The notes beneath the pieces were generated by a model. That model saw only the letters and a program-made list of their open reading frames with translations. It searched no databases and had not been told where the DNA came from. 24,659 nucleotides of DNA, taken from NCBI GenBank assembly GCA_903891755.1, contig CAITFY010000079.1, positions 1 to 24,659 of the forward strand, read 5' to 3'. A program made the translations under genes and the position numbers. Origin of the DNA: an uncultured Actinomycetes bacterium (GTDB lineage Bacteria > Actinomycetota > Actinomycetes > Nanopelagicales > Nanopelagicaceae). Positions 7,297-14,988 of the stretch are shown in pieces. Positions within the stretch are counted from its first letter, which is position 1, and every line of letters starts with the position of its first letter.

Positions 7297-9225
7297 ATGT
7301 CTAGCCCTCGTATCTTGCCTGCCATCAAAGGCCCGCAAGATCTCAAGGGGCTAACTGAGGAGCAACTGGTTCACCTCGCTGCTGAAATTCGAGAGTTTCT
7401 CATTGAGAAGGTCTCCAAGAGTGGTGGCCATCTAGGTCCCAACTTAGGCGTTGTTGAGCTCACCATCGCGATGCACCGAATCTTCGATTCCCCTAAAGAT
7501 GTCATGCTCTTTGATACCGGCCATCAGTCCTACGTTCACAAGATCCTGACTGGACGTCAAGGTGGCTTCGACACCCTGCGTCAGCGTGGCGGACTTGCTG
7601 GCTATCCAAGCCGAGCTGAATCTGAGCACGATGTCATTGAAAACTCACATGCCTCCGGAGCGCTCTCGTGGGCAGATGGAGTTGCACGAGGTTTCTGCGT
7701 TCAAGGCGTAAAGAATCGAACCGTTGTCTGCGTAGTCGGAGATGGCGCGCTTACCGGTGGAATGGCCTGGGAAGCGCTCAACAACATCGCGGCGAGCGAA
7801 GAGCTTCCGCTTGTCATCATCGTGAATGACAACGAACGTTCATACTCACCAACCATTGGCGGAGTAGCGACCTACCTTTCAACGCTGCGCACAACAAGTG
7901 GATATGAGAAGTTCTTGGACTGGGGCAAGAATGTTCTCGAGCGCACTCCGGTTGTGGGTCAACCCATCTACGAAACTTTGCATGGAGTTAAAAAGGGCAT
8001 CAAAGATATTGTCGCTCCCCAAGGAATGTTTGAAGATCTGGGTCTGAAATATTTTGGTCCGGTTGATGGCCACAACATTGCGGCGATGGAGAGTGCATTT
8101 ACTCACGCCAAGAATTTTAAAGGTCCAGTACTCGTTCACGTCATTACCGAAAAGGGTCGCGGTCACGCACCAGCGGTCAATGATGAAGCGGAGAAGTTCC
8201 ACGCAGTGGGAGTCGTCAATCCGCAGACCGGACAACCACTTAAGAAGTCAGGTCCATCATGGACATCTGTCTTTGCTCGCGAACTCGTTGACATCGGCCG
8301 AGAGCGCAAAGATGTGGTTGCGATTACTGCAGCGATGCTTGGCCCAACCGGTTTAGATCAATTCCAATCTGCATTCCCAGATCGCACCTTTGATGTTGGA
8401 ATTGCAGAGCAACATGCAGCGACCTCCGCCGCAGGTATGGCCTTTACGGGTCTGCATCCAGTTGTAGCTATCTATTCAACCTTCCTCAATCGCGCATTTG
8501 ATCAGCTCTTGATGGATGTTGCTCTCCATAAAGCCGGAGTTACATTCGTTCTTGATCGTGCTGGTATTACTGGCGATGATGGACCTTCCCATAATGGAAT
8601 GTGGGACTTAGCGCTCTCTGGCATTGTCCCAACTCTCCAGGTCGCTGCCCCACGTGATGGCGCAAGGTTGCGTGAAGTACTTCGCGAAGCGGTCGATGTT
8701 AAGGATGCACCAACTTTGATTCGCTATCCCAAAGGTGCTGTCTGTGCTGACATTCCGGCATTTGAACGTAGAGACGGAATTGATGTTCTCTATCGCGGTG
8801 AGAGCGCAGATATTTTGCTCGTCAGCATAGGAGCGATGGCCACACTAGCCGTGGAAGCTGCCGGTCAGGCATATCGTGAAGGCGTCGGCGTAACTGTTAT
8901 TGATCCACGTTGGGTCAAGCCGCTGCCACGATCCTTAATCACGATGGCCAGGCGGTACAAGAGCATTGTGGTTATTGAAGATGGAATTCGCCACGGCGGA
9001 ATTGCCAGCACAATCTCTGAAATGTTCCGCGAAGAGGGAATGTCTATTCCTATTCACTCAATTGGCGTGCCGCTGGAGTTCTTGGAGCATTCAAAGCGTG
9101 ATGAGATTTTGACTGACTTGGGAATTACAGTTCAGACAATCACTCGCTCGCTTGTGAGCTGGTCTCTAACTTTGAAGGAGCTTGAACTGGAGCAGGAAGA
9201 GCCTTCAAAAACCCGACAAGAGTAA
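7297..9225 (+). CDS. dxs: 1-deoxy-D-xylulose-5-phosphate synthase
   Basis: A 642-residue thiamine-diphosphate enzyme that condenses pyruvate and glyceraldehyde-3-phosphate, the first step of the non-mevalonate isoprenoid pathway. Seen are GGHLGPNLGVVELT (43-56), the ThDP/Mg motif VVGDGALTGG (146-155) with N177 and N179 in VNDNE, the pyrimidine-site GIAEQHAA around E371, and the transketolase C domain. The last 29 codons overlap the convergent iron permease gene by 86 bases. The predicted transcript is leaderless. Confidence 0.97.
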   Translation: MSSPRILPAIKGPQDLKGLTEEQLVHLAAEIREFLIEKVSKSGGHLGPNLGVVELTIAMHRIFDSPKDVMLFDTGHQSYVHKILTGRQGGFDTLRQRGGLAGYPSRAESEHDVIENSHASGALSWADGVARGFCVQGVKNRTVVCVVGDGALTGGMAWEALNNIAASEELPLVIIVNDNERSYSPTIGGVATYLSTLRTTSGYEKFLDWGKNVLERTPVVGQPIYETLHGVKKGIKDIVAPQGMFEDLGLKYFGPVDGHNIAAMESAFTHAKNFKGPVLVHVITEKGRGHAPAVNDEAEKFHAVGVVNPQTGQPLKKSGPSWTSVFARELVDIGRERKDVVAITAAMLGPTGLDQFQSAFPDRTFDVGIAEQHAATSAAGMAFTGLHPVVAIYSTFLNRAFDQLLMDVALHKAGVTFVLDRAGITGDDGPSHNGMWDLALSGIVPTLQVAAPRDGARLREVLREAVDVKDAPTLIRYPKGAVCADIPAFERRDGIDVLYRGESADILLVSIGAMATLAVEAAGQAYREGVGVTVIDPRWVKPLPRSLITMARRYKSIVVIEDGIRHGGIASTISEMFREEGMSIPIHSIGVPLEFLEHSKRDEILTDLGITVQTITRSLVSWSLTLKELELEQEEPSKTRQE

Positions 9226-9979
9226 GTGAAACGTAGAGAACATAAACTACGAGTTGTAACCACGTCATTACATTTGAAATTCCAAATGTTCCATCAATGA
9301 TTGTGACGAATACTGAATTATCTCCGCCAAATTTCCAGACTGTGGAATTCGCTCCGCCAATATCTCCACGGCTCTGAAATTCATTGATTCCGTGAATTAA
9401 AACTCCACCCGCCACGACAATGAGCGCGATACCGGTAACGCGGAAGAACTTTCCGATATTAATTTTCACGCTACGTCGATAGATCAAGGTTCCAAGTGCG
9501 ATCGCAACTCCAAGTCCAAGAATGAGACCAAGGAGGGGAGCGGTATCGTGATTTACCGTTTTGAAGTTTGCGTAGAGAAAGAGCGAGGTCTCTAGGCCCT
9601 CGCGCCCCACAGAGAGAAAAGCAACCAGAGCGAGAGCAAAACTTCCCATTCCTAGGGCCTGATCTACCTTGCCGTGTAACTCTTTGGCGATGGCACGGGC
9701 ACTTCGCTTCATCCAGAAGACCATCCAGGTAACTAAAGCGACGGCCAAAATTGAGGTGATTCCAGCGAATAGCTCTTCACCGCGGGTAGAGAGGTTGGCC
9801 GAAGTAAAGCTCAAGAGCGCCCCGAACCCTAAGGCGAGGGCGGCTGCGGCAAATACACCGCTCCAGATGGCAACGAGCGCCTTCTGGCGACCAGATCGGA
9901 CGAGGTAGGCAACCAAGATTCCTACGATGAGAGAGGCTTCTAGCCCTTCACGCAAGGCGATCAGAAAGGTGCTTAACAT
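9140..9979 (-). CDS. FTR1-family iron permease (EfeU type)
   Basis: A 279-residue membrane protein with seven or so hydrophobic helices and two REGLE iron-binding motifs (10-14 and 126-130), the hallmark of FTR1/EfeU high-affinity iron permeases. EfeO and EfeB are not next to it, so it either works alone or partners are elsewhere. A TAGGCT hexamer lies six bases before the ATG, and an inverted repeat covers the -35 region, hinting at metal or stress control. The 3' end overlaps dxs by 86 bases on the opposite strand. Confidence 0.93.
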   Translation of the reverse strand: MLSTFLIALREGLEASLIVGILVAYLVRSGRQKALVAIWSGVFAAAALALGFGALLSFTSANLSTRGEELFAGITSILAVALVTWMVFWMKRSARAIAKELHGKVDQALGMGSFALALVAFLSVGREGLETSLFLYANFKTVNHDTAPLLGLILGLGVAIALGTLIYRRSVKINIGKFFRVTGIALIVVAGGVLIHGINEFQSRGDIGGANSTVWKFGGDNSVFVTIIDGTFGISNVMTWLQLVVYVLYVSLTLVGFLKALPAPVQAPSKLETSSQASE

Positions 9980-9985
9980 GAGGCG

Positions 9986-9991
9986 AGCCTA
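9986..9991 (-). promoter_or_regulatory. -10 hexamer of iron permease gene
   Basis: TAGGCT on the minus strand, six bases before the ATG. A TTGCGT hexamer 18 bases further upstream (10010-10015) could be the -35. Confidence 0.55.
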
Positions 9992-10004
9992 ATCTCGCTG
10001 TACT

Positions 10005-10034
10005 GAATTACGCAACTTTTATGTTGCGTAATTC
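10005..10034. repeat. 12-bp perfect inverted repeat over iron permease -35
   Basis: GAATTACGCAAC, a 6-base spacer, then GTTGCGTAATTC. The arm nearer the permease gene contains its putative -35 (10010-10015). Because no T tract follows on the minus strand, a repressor site is more likely than a terminator for the upstream RNase D gene. The regulator is unknown; the site does not look like a DtxR/IdeR box. Confidence 0.6.
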
Positions 10035-10037
10035 TAA

Positions 10038-11318
10038 TCACTCTGTAGCAGGCTCGGCCGATGCCGGATCTGCCTCGGAAGCAGGCTCAACAGGCTCTGA
10101 AATCACTATCGGTTCTGTCGCGAGCATTGGCTCGATGAGGACAGGAGAAATCTGTTCAACCTGCCAAGGACGAGCTCCATGCTGGGTGAGCATCTCCCGA
10201 ATATAAGTCTCAAGCTCCGACTGCGGAGGGTTCTTCCACACCAATTGGCGAATCGTTTCAGGGGAGATGAGATTTTCTACTGGCATGTCCAACTCGGCGG
10301 CGCGAGCTATTACCGCAGCGCGAGAATGTGAGAGTCTGGCATTTCCAAGTGGATTGCGATCTCTCCACAATTTTACCGGAGGAAGCCCAACAGTTGGTGT
10401 TCGCAGAACAGGTAGATCTGCTTCAGGTAATTGTTGGGTTCGAAGCAATAAATCAAACCATTCGGTCGTTGGGGCATTTGTTACACGAGTTCTGCGCTTG
10501 ATGATCTTGGAGAATTCATCAACTTTCGCCGGACGCTTCGTTGCAATCTCAACAAGAACTTCATCATTGAAAATTCTTCCTGGAGCGATATCAATCTCGC
10601 GTGCAAAATCATCGCGCGCATGCCAGAGCGCTCTGATGATGGCAAGAGTCATTCGATCTCGCACCTTATGCATTCCGGAGGTTCGACGCCATGGATCTAC
10701 GCGTGGAGGTGGCGCAGGATTCTTAAGGATCTGGGCAAAGTCTTCTAAGGCCCACTCAAGCTTTCCACGTTCGCGTAATAAATTTTCTACCTCATCACGC
10801 AAATCAACTAATACATCAACATCAAGAGCTGCGTAATTCAACCAATCTTCATGCAATGGTCGAATCGACCAATCAACGGCGCTATGTTCCTTCGCTAATT
10901 GCAAATCCAAAAGCGATTCGCAGAGGGGTCCTAAACCAACGCGTTCACATCCTGCGATTCGGCCGCCGAGTTCGGTGTCAAAGAGTTTCTCTGGATTGAT
11001 GCCAAGTTCACGCAGACAAGGCAGATCTTGAGTGCTGGCGTGAATAATCCACTCGCAATTTTTCAACTCCGAATCCATCTTCGCCCACAACTTTAAGTCG
11101 CTTACACATATGGGATCAATGAGGTGCAGGCCACCACCGCGGCGAAAAATCTGAATTAAATATGCCCTTTGGCTATATCGATATCCAGATGCGCGCTCGG
11201 CATCAACAGCAATCGGCCCGGAACCAGCTTTTATCTCTTCGAGCGCCGCCAGAAATCCAGCTTCATCGACAATGAGGGGAGGCAACCCAGATCGTGGAGT
11301 GAGAAGTGGCTCTGGCAT
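10038..11318 (-). CDS. rnd: RNase D-like 3'-5' exonuclease with HRDC domain
   Basis: A 426-residue DEDDy-family exonuclease. Motif I is AVDAERASGYRYS (D39, E41), motif II is HASTQDLPCLRELG (D98), motif III is YAALD (Y162, D166). An HRDC nucleic-acid-binding domain follows (about 213-290), and the C-terminus is acidic and low-complexity (about 397-426). The family trims tRNA and other structured RNA 3' ends. It starts 15 bases after the DUF3000 stop with no clear Shine-Dalgarno, so it is probably cotranscribed with DUF3000. The same pair occurs in mycobacteria near dxs. Confidence 0.92.
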   Translation of the reverse strand: MPEPLLTPRSGLPPLIVDEAGFLAALEEIKAGSGPIAVDAERASGYRYSQRAYLIQIFRRGGGLHLIDPICVSDLKLWAKMDSELKNCEWIIHASTQDLPCLRELGINPEKLFDTELGGRIAGCERVGLGPLCESLLDLQLAKEHSAVDWSIRPLHEDWLNYAALDVDVLVDLRDEVENLLRERGKLEWALEDFAQILKNPAPPPRVDPWRRTSGMHKVRDRMTLAIIRALWHARDDFAREIDIAPGRIFNDEVLVEIATKRPAKVDEFSKIIKRRTRVTNAPTTEWFDLLLRTQQLPEADLPVLRTPTVGLPPVKLWRDRNPLGNARLSHSRAAVIARAAELDMPVENLISPETIRQLVWKNPPQSELETYIREMLTQHGARPWQVEQISPVLIEPMLATEPIVISEPVEPASEADPASAEPATE

Positions 11319-11333
11319 GAAGAGTTCTTTGAC

Positions 11334-11885
11334 TCAGACGAGGGTGTTGCGAGTTAGAGGAGTTACGCCTTCGGGAATCGGTGCCAATCCGGCGCAGTGC
11401 TCGAGCAAATCAAGCCAAGCACGAACATGGCTGGCGATTGCAAATGAATTTGTTGGAGTCCATGAGGCACGGACCTCTAACTCAGAATCATCAGCCCGTT
11501 CGTTAAGAGTTCCAAATGATGCGCTGGCAACCCGGGTCACAGTGCCACTTGGTTGTACATACTCGCATCCGAATTTTTCCAGAGAGTCGATCAACCAACT
11601 CCAACCAACATTGGCAACCATTGGGTCTGATGCCATCTCATGATCTACATCTGCTCGGACAAATGTCACGCAACGAAAATCTCCGCCCCAACCCTCTTGT
11701 CCCGCAGGGTCGTGGAGCAGAACAAATCGCGCGGTTCCAATTTCATCTTCAGTATCGGCGGTCATTGCAAAGGCGAAGGGGGCGAGTTTTTGAGGTGCTG
11801 GAATTTCTTCCACAATGATCTCTACACGTGTGGCTATCGCCCGTATTTCAGCCACAATTTCATCGAAATTTCTCGCAGTGGCCAT
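11334..11885 (-). CDS. DUF3000 family protein
   Basis: A 183-residue cytosolic protein of unknown function, starting MATARNFDEIVAEIRAIATR. The body includes EEIPAPQKLAPFAFAMTAD, GTARFVLLHDPAGQEGW and a C-terminal SHVRAWLDLLEHCAGL. DUF3000 is an actinobacterial family found next to RNase D. The open frame reaches further upstream to 12032, but the ATG at 11885 sits six bases after a TACCCT hexamer and gives the family's normal start. It heads the DUF3000-RNase D unit. Confidence 0.88.
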   Translation of the reverse strand: MATARNFDEIVAEIRAIATRVEIIVEEIPAPQKLAPFAFAMTADTEDEIGTARFVLLHDPAGQEGWGGDFRCVTFVRADVDHEMASDPMVANVGWSWLIDSLEKFGCEYVQPSGTVTRVASASFGTLNERADDSELEVRASWTPTNSFAIASHVRAWLDLLEHCAGLAPIPEGVTPLTRNTLV

Positions 11886-11891
11886 GGGATA

Positions 11892-11897
11892 AGGGTA
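11892..11897 (-). promoter_or_regulatory. -10 hexamer of DUF3000-RNase D unit
   Basis: TACCCT on the minus strand, six bases before the ATG at 11885. It decides the start of DUF3000. Confidence 0.5.
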
Positions 11898-11910
11898 ATT
11901 TGACCCGCGC

Positions 11911-12432
11911 TTAATCGCCGTTAGGCGCGAGTCGGTAGTGCAAGAAAAGAGTTCTATCAACCTCTTCTCGTGATATCTCTTCACACTCCTGGAGTAACTC
12001 ATCAAGTGAAATTGGATTTTCACCACCATCAATTGGCGAGAGGGTCAGATAGAGATCGGTGAGTAGACCACTGGTTATAGCTTCTCGAATCAAGGCCGGC
12101 CCAGCTTCAATAATTAGATCTCCATACATCGCGGTGGCCTGAGATATGGCGCTTTTTAGGGGCATCGCCCATGCAAGGGCTGTGGGGTTGAGGGAGGCCG
12201 GACCCGATAGAGGCCTGTGAGTGAGAACAATTAAAGGCGCTGGCGTCTTTGCATAAGGCTCATTTCGAGCGGTATTGCCCCCGATAAGGATTGCTCCAAA
12301 TTCGGTACGCAGCTTATGAAAGCGTAGGCGGTCAGGGGGAGTGGAGAGTCCTGATGAGCTGCCATTGAGAGTGGTTGATCCGCCAGCGCCGACAACCAAG
12401 TTTGCTGCGACACGAGGGCCCTTGCGGTTCAT
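11911..12432 (-). CDS. RibD C-terminal / dihydrofolate reductase-like pyrimidine reductase
   Basis: A 173-residue protein resembling the stand-alone RibD-C reductase domain. It begins with PRVAANLVVGAGGSTTLNG, then has LRFHKLRTEFGAILIGGNTAR (the NADPH-binding region, about 37-57), LIIEAGPALI and LLTDLYLTLSPI. Such proteins reduce ribosylpyrimidine intermediates of riboflavin synthesis or related compounds; a role in riboflavin synthesis is not shown by the neighbours. It is somewhat short for the family (usually around 200 or more). The start ATG lies six bases after TAAAGT. Confidence 0.8.
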   Translation of the reverse strand: MNRKGPRVAANLVVGAGGSTTLNGSSSGLSTPPDRLRFHKLRTEFGAILIGGNTARNEPYAKTPAPLIVLTHRPLSGPASLNPTALAWAMPLKSAISQATAMYGDLIIEAGPALIREAITSGLLTDLYLTLSPIDGGENPISLDELLQECEEISREEVDRTLFLHYRLAPNGD

Positions 12433-12438
12433 GTGCCT

Positions 12439-12444
12439 ACTTTA
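12439..12444 (-). promoter_or_regulatory. -10 hexamer of RibD-C reductase gene
   Basis: TAAAGT on the minus strand, six bases before the ATG at 12432. Confidence 0.5.
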
Positions 12445-12462
12445 AGTGTCAGTCCCTCGATT

Positions 12463-12468
12463 TACCCT
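12463..12468 (+). promoter_or_regulatory. -10 hexamer of four-cysteine protein gene
   Basis: TACCCT followed by seven bases and the ATG at 12476. It argues against the upstream in-frame start at 12446. Confidence 0.45.
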
Positions 12469-12475
12469 GTGGAAC

Positions 12476-12661
12476 ATGATCATCGACTGCGATACCTGCA
12501 CCATGCGCGATCTTGCCTGCTCAGATTGCGTCGTCTCTGTCCTCATCTCAATCTCTGATTGTGATGCAAAGCCGCGCGAGGAGATTTCCCCTGCCGAGCT
12601 GACCGCCATCTCAACTCTCTCGGAGAAGGGGTTAGTTCCACCACTGCGGTACCGCGCATAA
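12476..12661 (+). CDS. Small conserved four-cysteine protein, function unknown
   Basis: A 61-residue protein starting MIIDCDTCTMRDLACSDCVV, with cysteines at 5, 8, 15 and 18 (CxxC-x6-CxxC). This looks like a site for zinc or an Fe-S cluster. The C-terminus EKGLVPPLRYR also has counterparts in small uncharacterised actinobacterial proteins, as far as I recall. The start chosen is the ATG at 12476, because the Cys motif then begins the protein and a -10 fits. It is divergent from the RibD-C gene and precedes the mannosyltransferase by 59 bases. No function is assigned. Confidence 0.75.
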   Translation: MIIDCDTCTMRDLACSDCVVSVLISISDCDAKPREEISPAELTAISTLSEKGLVPPLRYRA

Positions 12662-12708
12662 GGCGCATCCGGTTCGAAGATAATTTGGGAGGCGAGGGCA
12701 TGGCTCAC

Positions 12709-12714
12709 TAGCCT
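12709..12714 (+). promoter_or_regulatory. -10 hexamer of mannosyltransferase gene
   Basis: TAGCCT followed by six bases and the GTG start at 12721. Confidence 0.5.
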
Positions 12715-12720
12715 TGCGCT

Positions 12721-13863
12721 GTGTCTTCCAGAAGAGTTCTTCTTGTAACCAATGATCTTGGTCCAAGGGTTGGAGGCATCGAGACTTTTATCTTGGGGCT
12801 GCTTGATCAGTTGGATTGCAACGAGATAGTCATTTACACCGCGGCACAACCGGACTCTGCAGAATTTGATGCGGCGCTCGCTGCCAAGACAGGCGCAATC
12901 ATTCTTCGCGACAAGAATTCAATTTTAATTCCAACACCTGCGGTTAATCGCAGAGTGCGTAAAGTGATGCAGGAATATCAATCCGAAATCATCTGGTTTG
13001 GCGCCGCAATGCCACTTGCTTGGATGTCGGGGTTGCTTAAGCGCGCAGGTGCCAAGCGAGTAGTTGCCATTACGCATGGCCACGAGGTCTGGTGGGCGAA
13101 GCTGCCTCCATTCAAGTGGATATTCGCACGCGCTACTTCTTCGATGGATGTGCTGACATATTTGGGAGAGTTCACCAAGAAGGCGATGTCACCTGTTGTG
13201 CATTCTGCTTGCGCAATGGTCCGCATTGCTCCTGGAATTTCAATTGAACATTTCACTCCTGGAATCAAATCCCCAGAGCTGATTAAAGAATTCGGATTAG
13301 AGGGCAAGCAAGTCCTTATTTCTGTTGGCCGATTGGTTCATCGCAAGGGTCAAGATAAATTATTAGAAGCGATGCCAAATATTCTTTTGCAGCATCCAGA
13401 TGTCGTGCTTCTCTTTGTCGGCATCGGACCACGAAAGAAGAAATTAGATCAACTTGTTAAGAAGTACCAATTAGAAGCGTATGTTCGATTTGTGGGACGG
13501 GTTAAATACGAGAACTTGCCAAAGTATTTCCGTTTAGGAGATCTCTTTGTTATGCCGTCTCGATCGAGGCTTGCAGGACTTGAAGTTGAAGGTCTGGGAA
13601 TTGTGTATCTAGAGGCGAGTGCGAGTGGTGTGGCGGTTCTTGCGGGTAAATCTGGTGGCGCCCCCGATGCAGTTATCGTTGGGCAAACCGGTGAGATTGT
13701 TGATGGCACCAACTCGGGTGAAATAGCACGGACCATCAACGAGATGCTAGATAACCCTGGGAAGCTTGCAACGATGGGGGAGGCTGGTCATACCTGGACT
13801 GAGTCCCAATGGGATTGGAAAATCTGGGGCGAGCGATTTAAAGAAGTTCTATTCGGCAATTAA
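12721..13863 (+). CDS. pimB: GT4-family glycosyltransferase, PimB-like mannosyltransferase
   Basis: A 380-residue GT-B glycosyltransferase. The N-terminal acceptor domain has VTNDLGPRVGGIE (9-21) and THGHEVWW (118-125). The donor domain has SVGRLVHRKGQDKL (201-214, with R204 and K209 for nucleotide-sugar phosphates) and EVEGLGIVYLEASASG (288-303, including E290 and E298). These motifs closely match PimB, which adds the second mannose to phosphatidylinositol monomannoside on the inner membrane face. The FadD15-like ligase and PlsC nearby repeat the mycobacterial neighbourhood. The GTG start fits a leaderless -10. The 3' end overlaps the convergent response regulator gene by 15 bases. Confidence 0.85.
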   Translation: MSSRRVLLVTNDLGPRVGGIETFILGLLDQLDCNEIVIYTAAQPDSAEFDAALAAKTGAIILRDKNSILIPTPAVNRRVRKVMQEYQSEIIWFGAAMPLAWMSGLLKRAGAKRVVAITHGHEVWWAKLPPFKWIFARATSSMDVLTYLGEFTKKAMSPVVHSACAMVRIAPGISIEHFTPGIKSPELIKEFGLEGKQVLISVGRLVHRKGQDKLLEAMPNILLQHPDVVLLFVGIGPRKKKLDQLVKKYQLEAYVRFVGRVKYENLPKYFRLGDLFVMPSRSRLAGLEVEGLGIVYLEASASGVAVLAGKSGGAPDAVIVGQTGEIVDGTNSGEIARTINEMLDNPGKLATMGEAGHTWTESQWDWKIWGERFKEVLFGN

Positions 13864-14424
13864 GTGATTAGCCAAGGCGACAACAATGGCTTGCGTTCTA
13901 TTTTTAACATCTAGTTTTCTATAAATTGAGGCGAGGTGAGATTTCACTGTTGTCTCAGCTAAGAAGAGATGAGATGCCATCTCTTTTGCACTCCACCCCG
14001 TCTGAAGAATTTGAAGTACATCAAGTTCACGTTGCGTGAGATCAAATCTATTTTTCGGAAGCGCGGGCGCCGCAAAGTGGTAGGTGGCGCTCTGGAGTTG
14101 ATCAATGATTGCTAAGAGATGGTTGATGGGTTCACCCTTGAGTACATATGCGGCAGCGCCTCTTTTATGAGCGGTCTGCAGTGAGGATGGATCATCTCCA
14201 AGAGTGAGAACTACAAATTTGTATTGGGGAGTGATGAGATCTAATCCAGAACCATCTGGCAAGCTCACATCTACGATTACAACTTCGGGGTGGGTAAAGA
14301 GCAATTGTGCTTTCGCCTCCGCGAGTGTGGCGGCCTCTCCGACAATATTGTGCCCCGCTCCGCGAAGTGCCTGAGCCAATCCATTTCGAATGAGTTCATG
14401 GTCATCGACAATTAAAATGAGCAT
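13849..14424 (-). CDS. NarL/LuxR-type response regulator
   Basis: A 191-residue two-domain regulator. The receiver domain (1-120) has the acidic pair D7-D8, the phosphoacceptor D52 in VIVDVSLPDGSG, the switch threonine in VVLTLGDD and the lysine in AYVLKGEP. The LuxR-type DNA-binding domain (about 128-187) has LTQRELDVLQIL and AETTVKSHLASIYRKLDV. All key residues are intact. It starts directly after the kinase stop (no gap), so the two form one operon. Target genes are unknown; the neighbouring acyl-CoA ligase is one candidate. Confidence 0.93.
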   Translation of the reverse strand: MLILIVDDHELIRNGLAQALRGAGHNIVGEAATLAEAKAQLLFTHPEVVIVDVSLPDGSGLDLITPQYKFVVLTLGDDPSSLQTAHKRGAAAYVLKGEPINHLLAIIDQLQSATYHFAAPALPKNRFDLTQRELDVLQILQTGWSAKEMASHLFLAETTVKSHLASIYRKLDVKNRTQAIVVALANHLIAE

Positions 14425-14988
14425 CTAATTCGACTCAAACAATCTAATCTGAGAGAAATCCTCGGATATCTCCAATACCCATCCAATCGAAGCTAAACGC
14501 TCTGCAGCACCTTGCAATCCGAAACCAAGGTTCTGGCTGGTTGAAGTTGACTCTCCGTCGGAGGTGAAGGTGATGTGGTTGCTGAAAATAACTATTGTGA
14601 TCTGAGTGGCTTTTGCATGGTTCACGGCATTTCGAGCGAGCTCTACGAGAACTTTGCATTGTGCTGCGCCAATCTCGTTATCGCTTAACTCACCTTCAAT
14701 AGTGAAATCCAACGGAAGAACTTGTAAAGATTGAATGAGTTCCTGCTGCGCTTGAAAGTCAATCGCCTTGCGAAGGTTAAAGATCTCCTCTCGCATCGTT
14801 GCGTTGAGTGAGGTCACCTCTTCGCGAATGAGGCGAAGCGCGCTTCGAGACTCTGCGGTTGTGTCGGATCTTCCAATTTCTGCATCGAGTGAGTACCCGA
14901 TGGCAGCCAAATTTTGGGCTATGCCATCGTGGAGCTCACGTGCAATTCTTGCGCGCTCTGCCGCAAGATCAACCAAATAAATCGGCAA
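14425..14988 (-). CDS. Minimal histidine kinase (HisKA_3 type), no sensor domain
   Basis: A 187-residue cytosolic kinase. The dimerisation and phosphoacceptor helix is ERARIARELHDGIAQNLAAIGYS with H20, followed by a shortened ATPase domain: N box ELARNAVNHA (E116, N120, H124), a degenerate G1 box (SDGES at 143-147, the second glycine missing) and G2 box GFGLQG (155-160). There is no membrane segment or input domain. The proposed start is a TTG that overlaps the upstream acyl-CoA ligase gene by 20 bases, suggesting translational coupling. A later start is possible. Confidence 0.82.
   Translation of the reverse strand: MPIYLVDLAAERARIARELHDGIAQNLAAIGYSLDAEIGRSDTTAESRSALRLIREEVTSLNATMREEIFNLRKAIDFQAQQELIQSLQVLPLDFTIEGELSDNEIGAAQCKVLVELARNAVNHAKATQITIVIFSNHITFTSDGESTSTSQNLGFGLQGAAERLASIGWVLEISEDFSQIRLFESN

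Noticed and set aside
10005..10034. Intrinsic terminator of the RNase D gene
   Set aside because: The hairpin is AT-rich and no T tract follows on the minus strand. It also covers the putative iron permease -35, which suits an operator better.
10267..10836. Long antisense open frame (189 codons) inside the RNase D gene
   Set aside because: It is Ser/Arg-rich with no recognisable domain, and the opposite strand encodes a complete RNase D with all catalytic motifs. It is a codon-bias shadow.
11272..11643. Plus-strand open frame over the DUF3000/RNase D junction
   Set aside because: It spans two real minus-strand genes and has no domain or start signal.
11886..12032. N-terminal extension of DUF3000 into the RibD-C gene
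   Set aside because: It would overlap the end of the upstream gene by over 100 bases. The ATG at 11885 has a -10 at the usual spacing.
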